From contig NZ_BCNW01000001.1 in NCBI RefSeq assembly GCF_001571385.1, positions 558,001 to 622,000 of the forward strand: a stretch of 64,000 nt of DNA. Reading direction: 5' to 3'. This document shows, piece by piece, positions 25,474-32,349 of the stretch. The stretch comes from Methanofollis ethanolicus. Its GTDB lineage: Archaea; Halobacteriota; Methanomicrobia; Methanomicrobiales; Methanofollaceae. Position 1 is the stretch's first letter; each line of letters opens with the position of its first letter. Under the pieces are notes generated by a model. That model made no database searches. It saw only the letters and a program-made list of their open reading frames with translations, and had not been told where the DNA came from. Made by a program: the position numbers and the translations under genes.

Positions 25474-26337
25474 TCAATCCCCGATGAGTTCCAAAAACTT
25501 GAGCGCTTTGTCCTCAATTATATTTTCACGACTGGAAATATCAATTATTCGGCCGAGTTCCGAATGTGATTTCATCGAGGAGAAATAATTTAGATCCTCT
25601 GATAGTAGATTGTCAAGATTTTTGACGAGTTCTTGGTAGTTATCCATCCGTATAAACCCATATTTGGGGGTATTTTTTAGTGTACTCTGATTATTCCTTG
25701 GATTTGGATTGAGAGACCAGAATCCCTGGACCACCCCCGATGTTTTCAAATTATCGACTTTACTTTCGTAACTCTGTGTAATTGGCGTATTTCCCAGGAT
25801 GATTATAGGGATATCTTTGGAGTCTGGACTCGAAATCCGAACATTGATCCCTTTCCCGATCGCTTTTAGCATCGAATCTGATCGTAGTAAACCGGGCTCA
25901 CCCTTATGCGTAGAATAATCTCCGAGTTCGATTATCTCCCCATTTTTTAGTTCCCAATTCCATACTATTGACATTTTTACTTCAAAAATTGCAACAATAT
26001 CTTTTGGATTCTGTTCTTTGGAGGGAGATTTGCAAATCGCTACATCGGCAGCAGATTCCCGAGGTAATCCTATTTCTTTACATATGGCCCCTTGAACAGC
26101 AAAATATCCTTTTGATTGGGCATATCCCTCAAGTAGGAGTTTAGTCCACATTTCTGTGAAATTCCCGACGTGCGTATTCCGGCTTTGTAAAGTAGATTTT
26201 TTTCCCGTGTAGGTTTTTGGCCAATAAGCGTACATCTTTCCGTCATCAGAAGTATAAAAAAGACTTGTAGGATCTATTTCCTTTAACGACTCTGTGAAAA
26301 ATTCTGTCTCAGTTTCCTTGTTCCATAATGTTTTCAT
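25474..26337 (-). CDS. Probable type II restriction endonuclease (PD-(D/E)XK)
   Basis: 287-aa protein with a candidate nuclease core SAADVAICKS (Asp 98) and IVAIFEVKMS (Glu 119, Lys 121), the D-(x)n-ExK pattern of restriction enzymes. The C-terminal half (SGVVQGFWSLNPNPRNN, KYGFIRMDNYQELVKNLDNLL) is unfamiliar. It lies immediately upstream of the methyltransferase on the same strand, is AT-rich, and has no other obvious role, which together support a restriction function. Family was not recognised, so specificity is unknown. Confidence 0.68.
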   Translation of the reverse strand: MKTLWNKETETEFFTESLKEIDPTSLFYTSDDGKMYAYWPKTYTGKKSTLQSRNTHVGNFTEMWTKLLLEGYAQSKGYFAVQGAICKEIGLPRESAADVAICKSPSKEQNPKDIVAIFEVKMSIVWNWELKNGEIIELGDYSTHKGEPGLLRSDSMLKAIGKGINVRISSPDSKDIPIIILGNTPITQSYESKVDNLKTSGVVQGFWSLNPNPRNNQSTLKNTPKYGFIRMDNYQELVKNLDNLLSEDLNYFSSMKSHSELGRIIDISSRENIIEDKALKFLELIGD

Positions 26338-26560
26338 TATTTATCCCAGCGCTTTTTTTCTTTATTTTTGGATCTCGTGCAGGATATTATTTCCTTTTTG
26401 ACATTTGTCGATCTATGTTAGAAATATCTTAGATCCCTCGCCCTAGTGGATCTTTTATGAGCACTCGTTAGATTGGATTCTATTTTTTGAAGTGCTCTCA
26501 AAAAGTCCCTTTCATCTAAAATTAAACCGAATCTATTTTTTAATCTGCTCAAGCCTGCAT

Positions 26561-27081
26561 TTATCCTCCACGATCGCCGCCGCCCAGTAGAACGCAAACA
26601 TCAGACGACGTACGGGTTCCCGTCACGATCCCGTACGCCACCCTGAAGAGGTTCACGATCACCCAGACACCAAAAACCAGCCACACGCGTCCTCCTGCAC
26701 CAGGACAATGTACAGAAGGAGGCCCGCGGTGTGCGGCGAGCAGGGCGAGCAAACACGGCGGGCCGTCAGTGAAACCGGGAAACAGTTCATCCCTCGGTCG
26801 TCCCGCCCAGCCACAGGAGGACGAGCGGCACGACCATCCCGAAGAATTACCCCCCCGAAGTGAATGGCCACCGGCAGAACATCCCATCCCGCAAGCAGAA
26901 CCCAGAGCGCGAGGGGAACGAGGGAGGCGACCATCCCAACACCGTACAGCCACGCACACCCCTCGCCCTCCTCCCGTCTCTCCCGGCACATCGTGGCAAG
27001 GGCGGTGACGACGAGGAAGACCGCAAAGCCCATCACCGCCGCGACGATCCCGGAAAAGCCGCACGCGTAGAGAACGTTCAT
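26561..27081 (-). pseudogene. Small membrane protein gene split by a repeat insertion
   Basis: The N-terminal part (from 27081, MNVLYACGFSGIVAAVMGFAVFLVV, then GVGMVASLVPLALWVLLAGW) has three hydrophobic segments and reads well to about 26768. It then enters the repeat at 26687-26767, and membrane-like sequence resumes in another frame as VWLVFGVWVIVNLFRVAYGIVTG, ending at 26561. The simplest reading is a single multi-span membrane protein interrupted by the repeat copy; the original function is unknown. Confidence 0.5.
26687..26767. repeat. Third, short copy of the dispersed inverted repeat
   Basis: Starts GCGTCCTCCTGCACC and ends near ACGGCGGGCCGTC, in the same orientation as the right copy at 24085-24408 and corresponding to its outer 90 bp (GGAGGCCCGCGGTG, GCGAGCAGGGCGAGC). 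It sits within a decayed membrane protein gene. Between it and the restriction operon (26338-26560) there is only AT-rich sequence with an AGATCC/GGATCT hairpin near 26430-26455. Confidence 0.7.
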
Positions 27082-27183
27082 CGTGTGCGTCGGCCTTTCG
27101 ATGGCGATCGCGAGGCTCGATAAGAGGAAAGGCGGTAAATCCCTCCTCACAGAGGGATCGGAGGTGTCCAAAGTGTGAGCGAT

Positions 27184-28572
27184 CTACAGCGCCTGTTTGT
27201 GTACAATATCCTTTTTTGTCTCCACGGCCTCAAGAAAGTCGGGATTGAGTGTCAGGGCTTCCTCCACGCAGGCGAGGGCATCCTCATACTGCCCACATTC
27301 CTTGAGAGCGATCCCTTTGCCGTGCCATGCCACACTGATGTTTGGATCGATTTCAATCGTCCGGTCATAACACTCAACGGCGTCCTCGTATCGACCGAGT
27401 TCACGAAGGGTGTCTCCTTTGTTGTGCCATGCCACACTGATGCCTGGATTGATTTCAATCGCCCGGTCATAACACTCTATGGCGCCCTCATACTGTCCGA
27501 GTTCCTGGAGGGCGAATCCTTTGCTGAACCATGCCATAGGGTTGTCCGGATCGAGTGCAATCACCTTTTCATAACACTCTCTGGCACTCTCATACTGCCT
27601 GAGTTCCTGATGGGCGAATCCTTTGATGAGCCATGAAAAAGAGTCGTTCGGATCGATCGTAATCGCCCGGTCATAGCATTCGCTGGCGTCCTCCCACCGC
27701 CCGAGTTTCGTGAGCGCGAATCCTTTGCTGACCCATGCTATCGAGTCGTCCGGATCGATTTCAATCGCCCGGTCATAGCACTCTATAGCGCCCTCATACT
27801 GCCTGAGTACCTGGAGAACGCCCCCTTTGTTGTACCATGTCACCTGGTCGTCGGGATCGATTGCAATCGCCAGATCATAACACATAATGGCCTCCTCATA
27901 CTGTCCGAGTTCCTTGAGAGCGAATCCTTTGCTGTGCCATGTCGCACCGATGCCTGGATCGATCGCAATCGCTCGGTCATAACACTCTACGGCGTCTGCA
28001 CACTGTCCGAGTTCGTTGAGGACGAATCCTTTGTTGTGCCATACCGCCCTGCTGTCTGGATCGATTTCAATCGCCCGGTCATAGCACTCAATGGCATCCT
28101 CATATTGTCTGAGTTCCTGGAGGGCGAATCCTTTGCAGAACCATGCGACGGAGTCATCTGGATCGATTTCAATCGCCCGATCATAGCACTCAATGGCATT
28201 TTCATACTGCCTGAGATCATGGTGGGCGCCTCCTTTGCTGAGCCATGCTGCCGAGTCGTCTGGATCGATCGCGATCGCCCGGTCATAGCACTCAATGGCA
28301 CCCTCATACTGTCTGAGTTTCCCGAGGACGAATCCTTTGGTGTACCATGTCATCGAGTCGTCTGGATCGATTGCAATCACATGGTCATAACACTCAATAG
28401 CGTCGTCATATCGTCCGAGTTTCTTGAAGGTGTTTCCTTTGCCGAACCATGCCTCAGAGTCGTTTGGGTCGATCGCAATCACCCGGTCATAGCACTCTAT
28501 GGCTTTCTCATACTGATTTTCATCACGTAATGCATTTCTTTCCCGATGCCATTTTTTTGCACTCTTGCCCAT
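27184..28572 (-). CDS. TPR-repeat protein, 13 tandem units
   Basis: 462-aa protein made almost wholly of thirteen 34-residue tetratricopeptide repeats after a 14-residue basic start (MGKSAKKWHRERNA). The unit is close to LxELGQYEDAIECYDRAIEIDPDDSxAWxxKGFA and varies little, so the gene has expanded recently by unit duplication. TPR superhelices bind peptides or proteins; no catalytic domain is attached. Being inside the mobile element next to restriction genes, it might scaffold element proteins or bind host factors (speculative). Cytoplasmic; ends KKDIVHKQAL. Confidence 0.9.
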   Translation of the reverse strand: MGKSAKKWHRERNALRDENQYEKAIECYDRVIAIDPNDSEAWFGKGNTFKKLGRYDDAIECYDHVIAIDPDDSMTWYTKGFVLGKLRQYEGAIECYDRAIAIDPDDSAAWLSKGGAHHDLRQYENAIECYDRAIEIDPDDSVAWFCKGFALQELRQYEDAIECYDRAIEIDPDSRAVWHNKGFVLNELGQCADAVECYDRAIAIDPGIGATWHSKGFALKELGQYEEAIMCYDLAIAIDPDDQVTWYNKGGVLQVLRQYEGAIECYDRAIEIDPDDSIAWVSKGFALTKLGRWEDASECYDRAITIDPNDSFSWLIKGFAHQELRQYESARECYEKVIALDPDNPMAWFSKGFALQELGQYEGAIECYDRAIEINPGISVAWHNKGDTLRELGRYEDAVECYDRTIEIDPNISVAWHGKGIALKECGQYEDALACVEEALTLNPDFLEAVETKKDIVHKQAL

Positions 28573-28952
28573 TATCGTCTAATCCTCCATTCCGACCGCT
28601 TTATACCTCAATTTATTGATTTGGCATATATATCCGCCGATTTTATTTGAAATAGTCATTCTTCCCACCCGTCACCCGACCGCCCTAATTCGCACCGATT
28701 TCCGCCCTTTTTCCCGCCCTTCTCCCCCTCGATCCCGGCCACGATCCCCCCTCAGGCCCTCATTCCCCACGAACCACCATTCCAGCCCTCCAGAAATGGC
28801 GCCATTTCCCGTCGAATATACAAAATACCTTCAAAAAGGGTGTCCCCCCGAAAGGCGGCCATACCGCCTTTTTTCTGGGGCAGAAGAGACGAAACGGAGG
28901 TCAGAACGGCGAGATCAGGGAGGGGGTGGTCCCCCCTCCCGGTGTTTTCCCC
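28573..28952. other. 380-bp spacer without a gene, with one strong hairpin
   Basis: No convincing coding sequence. A hairpin AAGGCGG-ccata-CCGCCTT (28854-28872) is followed on the plus strand by a run of T to 28876, like an intrinsic terminator; on the minus strand it falls about 80 bp after the stop of the 28953-29456 gene. A TATA-like GGCATATATATCC (about 28622-28634) lies 50 bp upstream of the TPR gene start, on the side expected for its promoter. Confidence 0.5.
28854..28876 (+). terminator. Hairpin with T-run
   Basis: Seven-base-pair GC-rich stem (28854-28860 with 28866-28872), five-base loop, ending in six T. It may work in both directions between the two leftward genes at 27184-28572 and 28953-29456, where it would end the latter transcript. 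Confidence 0.45.
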
Positions 28953-29456
28953 TCAGGCGAGGGCGGGGACGCCGTCGGCCCAGGTCTCGATGGTGGCGAG
29001 GACGCTGTCGTCCTCATAGGACGAGACCCGCACGGAGGTGCGGGTGAAGGCGACGGAGTACACCTCGCCGTTCGCCGCGTGGCACTTGAGGCGGCAGGCA
29101 TAGGTCTCGCTGTCCGGGTCCGCGACCGCGGAGCCGCCGATGGCGGTCTCGAGTGCGGCGTTGCCGAGGATCTCGGTCTTCGCCGCGTTGAAACCGGCGA
29201 GGTTCGGGGCGCGTGCCGCAGCCGTGCCGACGACGCGGCCGAGGGTGTTCTCGTACATGACCCGCGCCGTGTAGGCCTCGCTGGCCTTCTCGACCGGGTC
29301 GTGAGAGACGCCCGCTCCCTCCCAGGACGTGCAGCCCCAGGGGTTGTTCGTCAGGACATTCTCGATGATGCCGTTGAAGGTGGCAGCATCGGCGATCGGC
29401 ACGGTCAGCTTCCGCACCGACGTCTTGTTCGTGGTAGACAGGGTAAAGTCTGCCAT
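28953..29456 (-). CDS. Hypothetical protein, possibly structural
   Basis: 167-aa protein MADFTLSTTNKTSVRKLTVPIADAATFNGIIENVLTNNPWGC with an alternating beta/alpha pattern and a C-terminal VYSVAFTRTSVRVSSYEDDSVLATIETWADGVPAL. It looks like a secreted-free, soluble beta-rich protein; the style resembles small element- or virus-encoded structural proteins, but no family was recognised. ATG 29456 is followed upstream by GGAGAAAAG. It is divergent from the coiled-coil membrane protein gene across a dyad-containing promoter region. Confidence 0.6.
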   Translation of the reverse strand: MADFTLSTTNKTSVRKLTVPIADAATFNGIIENVLTNNPWGCTSWEGAGVSHDPVEKASEAYTARVMYENTLGRVVGTAAARAPNLAGFNAAKTEILGNAALETAIGGSAVADPDSETYACRLKCHAANGEVYSVAFTRTSVRVSSYEDDSVLATIETWADGVPALA

Positions 29457-29507
29457 GTTTCTTTTCTCCTGCCTGGAGGTCCCGGGTCCATCGCAGGCTG
29501 AGAGATA

Positions 29508-29526
29508 GTATTACCATAAGTAATAT
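29508..29526. promoter_or_regulatory. Dyad in the divergent promoter
   Basis: GTATTAC (29508-29514) and GTAATAT (29520-29526) form an inverted repeat matching at six of seven positions, in an AT-rich patch between two divergent genes. It overlaps TATTAAT-like promoter sequence, so a repressor site is plausible. Confidence 0.4.
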
Positions 29527-29566
29527 TAATCTGCCTTAACTTCCATTCGGTCATCAGGAGATGGCG

Positions 29567-29806
29567 ATGGCCGAGAACCTGCGGGAGAAGATCGTCGAGA
29601 CGAATCGGGACGTGAAGTGGATCTGCCGGACCCTGCAGAGGATGGAGGAGAGGGACGCGGAGATGGAGGGCCGCCTCCGCGCCCTCGAGAACTGGCGGAG
29701 CGAGGCGGCCGGCGAGGAGAAGAAGGAGAGGCAGATCGCCGCCGGGGCGGGCGGGGTCGTCGGCGGGATCGTCGCCGTGGTGGTGAAGGTGATCGGGTGG
29801 GGGTGA
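29567..29806 (+). CDS. Small coiled-coil protein with C-terminal membrane segment
   Basis: 79-aa protein: charged helical region MAENLREKIVETNRDVKWICRTLQRMEERDAEMEGRLRALENW, then a glycine-rich hydrophobic tail VGGIVAVVVKVIGWG. The layout is that of XhlA-like phage proteins that work with holins. ATG 29567 sits a good distance from CAGGAG, while ATG 29561 would be too close. It lies 63 bp upstream of the Orc1/Cdc6 gene. Function inferred from shape only. Confidence 0.6.
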   Translation: MAENLREKIVETNRDVKWICRTLQRMEERDAEMEGRLRALENWRSEAAGEEKKERQIAAGAGGVVGGIVAVVVKVIGWG

Positions 29807-29841
29807 CCCTGTTCACTTCCAGACCGCGCACGGCCCACCCC

Positions 29842-29847
29842 TATATA
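29842..29847 (+). promoter_or_regulatory. TATA box of the Orc1/Cdc6 gene
   Basis: TATATA in CCCTATATACCTGG, centred about 26 bases upstream of ATG 29870. The spacing implies a leaderless or nearly leaderless mRNA for the initiator gene, and no ribosome binding site is visible, which agrees. Confidence 0.55.
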
Positions 29848-29869
29848 CCTGGGCCGCCACCCCTCACCC

Positions 29870-31024
29870 ATGACGCACCGCCCCCTCATGAGCGACCAGA
29901 CGCTCTTCCGCGACCCCGACCTCTTCGAGTTCGACCGCCTCCCCGAACAGTTCCATTACCGCGACACCCAGATCAAGGACCTCGCCTTCGCCCTGCGGCC
30001 CGCCCTCCGCGGCGTCCGGCCCTTGAACACCGTCCTCCGGGGACCGCCCGGCACCGGGAAGACCACGGCGGTCCGCCGGATCTTCGCCGAGGTTGAGGAG
30101 ACGACGCAGCGGGTGGTGCCGGTCCTCGTCTCCTGCCAGAAGGACCGGACGAGGCCGGCGGTCTTCGCCCGCATCTACGAGGGGATCGCGGGCCACAAAC
30201 CCCCGGCGGTCGGCGTGCCCTACACCAAGATCGTCGACGAGGTGGGACACCTCCTGGCCACCCGCGACGCGGTCCTCGTCGTCTGCCTCGACGACGCCGA
30301 CGCACTCCTCCTCGACGGCGTGTTGAACGAGGTACTCGCCGCCATCCTCCGCCTCCACGAGAGTTATCCGGGCGCACGGACCGGGGTGTGGATGACCGTC
30401 TCGTGCCCGGCCCTCGACCTCCTCCGCGACCTCGACCGCCCGACGTTCTCCGTGCTCTGCCCGAACGAAGTTCTCTTCCCGCCCTACACCGCCGACGAGG
30501 TGCGGGGCATCATCGGCGAGCGCGTGCTTGTCGGCCTGTATCCGGGCGTGCTGCCGCCGGTGGCGATGGACCTTGTCGTCGAGAGGACGATGGCCTGCGG
30601 CGACCTGCGGATCGGTCTGGACCTGGTGAAGAGGGCGGTGCTTGCTGCGGAGAAGGAGGCGAGGACCGAGGTGACGGTCGAGGACGTGCTCGCGGCGTAC
30701 TCCCTCTCCCGGCACCTGCATGTGGCGATTGCGGTGCGGTCCCTCGCGGCGGGGGAGAGGGCGGTGCTCGACGCGGTCCTCGCCCTGGAGCGGGAGGGAA
30801 GCGGGCCGGTGACGGCGGGGATGGCGTACGAACGGGTCTGCGCCGGCGGGCGGACGAGTTACACGACCTTCCACGAGAGGCTGAAGAAGTTGGAGCACCT
30901 GCGCCTCGTGGACCTCGCGGTGCGGCAGGGGAAGGGGAGGACGCGGGTGATCGAGGTGAGGGACGGCGTGGGGGAGGTGATCGCTCCTCCTGTCGGCGTT
31001 GCGGATGATGAAAAACGTAGGTAA
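29870..31024 (+). CDS. Orc1/Cdc6-family replication initiator
   Basis: 384-aa AAA+ ATPase: Walker A LRGPPGTGKTTAVRRIF near residue 55, Walker B VLVVCLDDADALL near residue 135, sensor-like VWMTVSC, and a C-terminal winged-helix domain (SLAAGERAVLDAVLALEREGSG, TTFHERLKKLEHLRLVDL). Such proteins bind origin repeats and load the MCM helicase. As an element-borne copy it would start replication of the excised form. It opens FRDPDLFEFDRLPEQFHYRDTQIKDLAFAL, the usual family N-terminus. Strong origin-binding repeats were not seen beside it. Confidence 0.88.
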   Translation: MTHRPLMSDQTLFRDPDLFEFDRLPEQFHYRDTQIKDLAFALRPALRGVRPLNTVLRGPPGTGKTTAVRRIFAEVEETTQRVVPVLVSCQKDRTRPAVFARIYEGIAGHKPPAVGVPYTKIVDEVGHLLATRDAVLVVCLDDADALLLDGVLNEVLAAILRLHESYPGARTGVWMTVSCPALDLLRDLDRPTFSVLCPNEVLFPPYTADEVRGIIGERVLVGLYPGVLPPVAMDLVVERTMACGDLRIGLDLVKRAVLAAEKEARTEVTVEDVLAAYSLSRHLHVAIAVRSLAAGERAVLDAVLALEREGSGPVTAGMAYERVCAGGRTSYTTFHERLKKLEHLRLVDLAVRQGKGRTRVIEVRDGVGEVIAPPVGVADDEKRR

Positions 31025-31043
31025 GAAAGGTGGAGGGGACAGA

Positions 31044-31349
31044 ATGGAGATCATGGTCGATCTCTCGAAGGAATTTGGCGGGGTCGAGACCGGGAAGCCG
31101 ATCGCGATCACCTTGAGGGGTGCCCCCGTGTTAGGGGGTGACGGGTCTATTCAACTATGCCCCATGCAGAGTCAATTAGTGGTGGGAGGAAGGTTGTTAC
31201 TGGCTAATTTCTGTTTTTTAGTGGTATTTAATGCTCTTGATTCGACAATAATCTTTCAAATTCGTTCTTTTTTAGCAGCTGGATTTCAAGGATTTCTTCG
31301 AGTCTTTTATTCTGTATGTACCCTATACGCTTTCCTCGATGACCTATAA
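31044..31349 (+). pseudogene. 5' remnant of a gene cut by the BfiI-like island
   Basis: ATG 31044 has a strong GGAGGGG upstream and a normal GC-rich start MEIMVDLSKEFGGVETGKPIAITLRGAP. From about 31130 the composition turns AT-rich and the frame runs antisense into the end of the nuclease gene, so the downstream part (LLLANFCFLVVFNALDST) is probably not the original protein. It appears that insertion of the AT-rich restriction island (about 31.13-35.13 kb) truncated this gene. Confidence 0.4.
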
Positions 31350-32349
31350 AATCAACTGCATGTTGTCTTAAAACATTATATTTCGGGGAATTTTTTCGAA
31401 TAATTCGAATTTCGTAATTATTTTCTGAAATTCTACTCAAAACCATGAGGTCGTTTTCTTGAGCAAGTTTTGTGTTTCTATATCTTGCCGTGCCTAATCG
31501 GAAATCTACATTGTTTCCTGCTTCAAATGTAACACGAGTCTTTTTATCCACATATTTCAAATCAACATAATATAGGTTGATTAAACATTGATTGGTGGTT
31601 TTGTATCCCCTTGAATTCAATATAGTGAGGGGTGGAAAGAAATCATAGCAGTTTTTGCTTAACCAAAAGTATTGTGATCCTCTTGCTTCTTTTGTTCCAG
31701 GATCTGCATTTATTCTAACAGTGTCAGCATGACCCAGGGTCATAACCATTGTTACAGTCTGTGACTCTTCTATGCCAATGCCCGATTCGTGTTCATCATA
31801 AAGGAGTTGCCATGCTGGATTTTCTGGATCAGTCAACGTAGGAGTGTATATGTCCCAATTTTGTGTCAAAACTGCAGTTTCAAGATTGTTCCATTGGAAT
31901 TTGATCTGATGCGTGAAGTTGGTATCAAGATAAACTGCAGCTTCTACATTATTGGATATCCCTCGGCTTGTAAAATTACCCGAGGTTACAATAAGTTTGT
32001 CTTCATTTTCAGATGCATATCCATAACATTTTGAATGAAAAATATTCTTTCTATTGACGAGATATACTATACAGCCACATTCTAATAAGCGTTCGACGAG
32101 TTGTTTACTCGTCTGTCTTTGTGAAGTACTTGCACCAAAGATGCTGACTACTCTGCCTCCCTCATCAATATGCCGCTGGAAGGTAGAGAAAAATCTCACT
32201 CCTCCATTATAATTTCCATAGCCCGATAAAACGTAATATGTTCCTTTGCCTAAATCATTATTTTTGATCCATATGTCCTCTAATAGACCAATGAGACTCT
32301 GATGTCTGCCCGTAGAATATACTTCCGGTTGAATAAGAAATTCACTCAT
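31228..32349 (-). CDS. PLD-fold restriction endonuclease, BfiI-like
   Basis: 373-aa nuclease. The N-terminal phospholipase D-like domain has FHSKCYGY with His 105 and Lys 107, TSGNFTSRG and Glu 136; the H-x-K spacing and positions match BfiI, the metal-independent type IIS enzyme that acts as a dimer with one active site. The C-terminal half (from about residue 195) would be the DNA-recognition domain; it contains GNNVDFRLGTARYRNT and IRKNSPKYNVLRQHAVDFIGHRGKR. It overlaps the double methyltransferase by four bases (ATGA) and is AT-rich, like its partner. Confidence 0.82.
   Translation of the reverse strand: MSEFLIQPEVYSTGRHQSLIGLLEDIWIKNNDLGKGTYYVLSGYGNYNGGVRFFSTFQRHIDEGGRVVSIFGASTSQRQTSKQLVERLLECGCIVYLVNRKNIFHSKCYGYASENEDKLIVTSGNFTSRGISNNVEAAVYLDTNFTHQIKFQWNNLETAVLTQNWDIYTPTLTDPENPAWQLLYDEHESGIGIEESQTVTMVMTLGHADTVRINADPGTKEARGSQYFWLSKNCYDFFPPLTILNSRGYKTTNQCLINLYYVDLKYVDKKTRVTFEAGNNVDFRLGTARYRNTKLAQENDLMVLSRISENNYEIRIIRKNSPKYNVLRQHAVDFIGHRGKRIGYIQNKRLEEILEIQLLKKNEFERLLSNQEH

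Noticed and set aside
27184-28572. Tandem repeats considered as a CRISPR array
   Set aside because: The period is about 102 bp, spacer-like unique segments are absent, and the units translate as TPR repeats.
29807-29869. Replication origin directly upstream of orc1/cdc6
   Set aside because: Only 63 bp, with a TATA box but no origin-recognition-box repeats or long AT-rich unwinding region.
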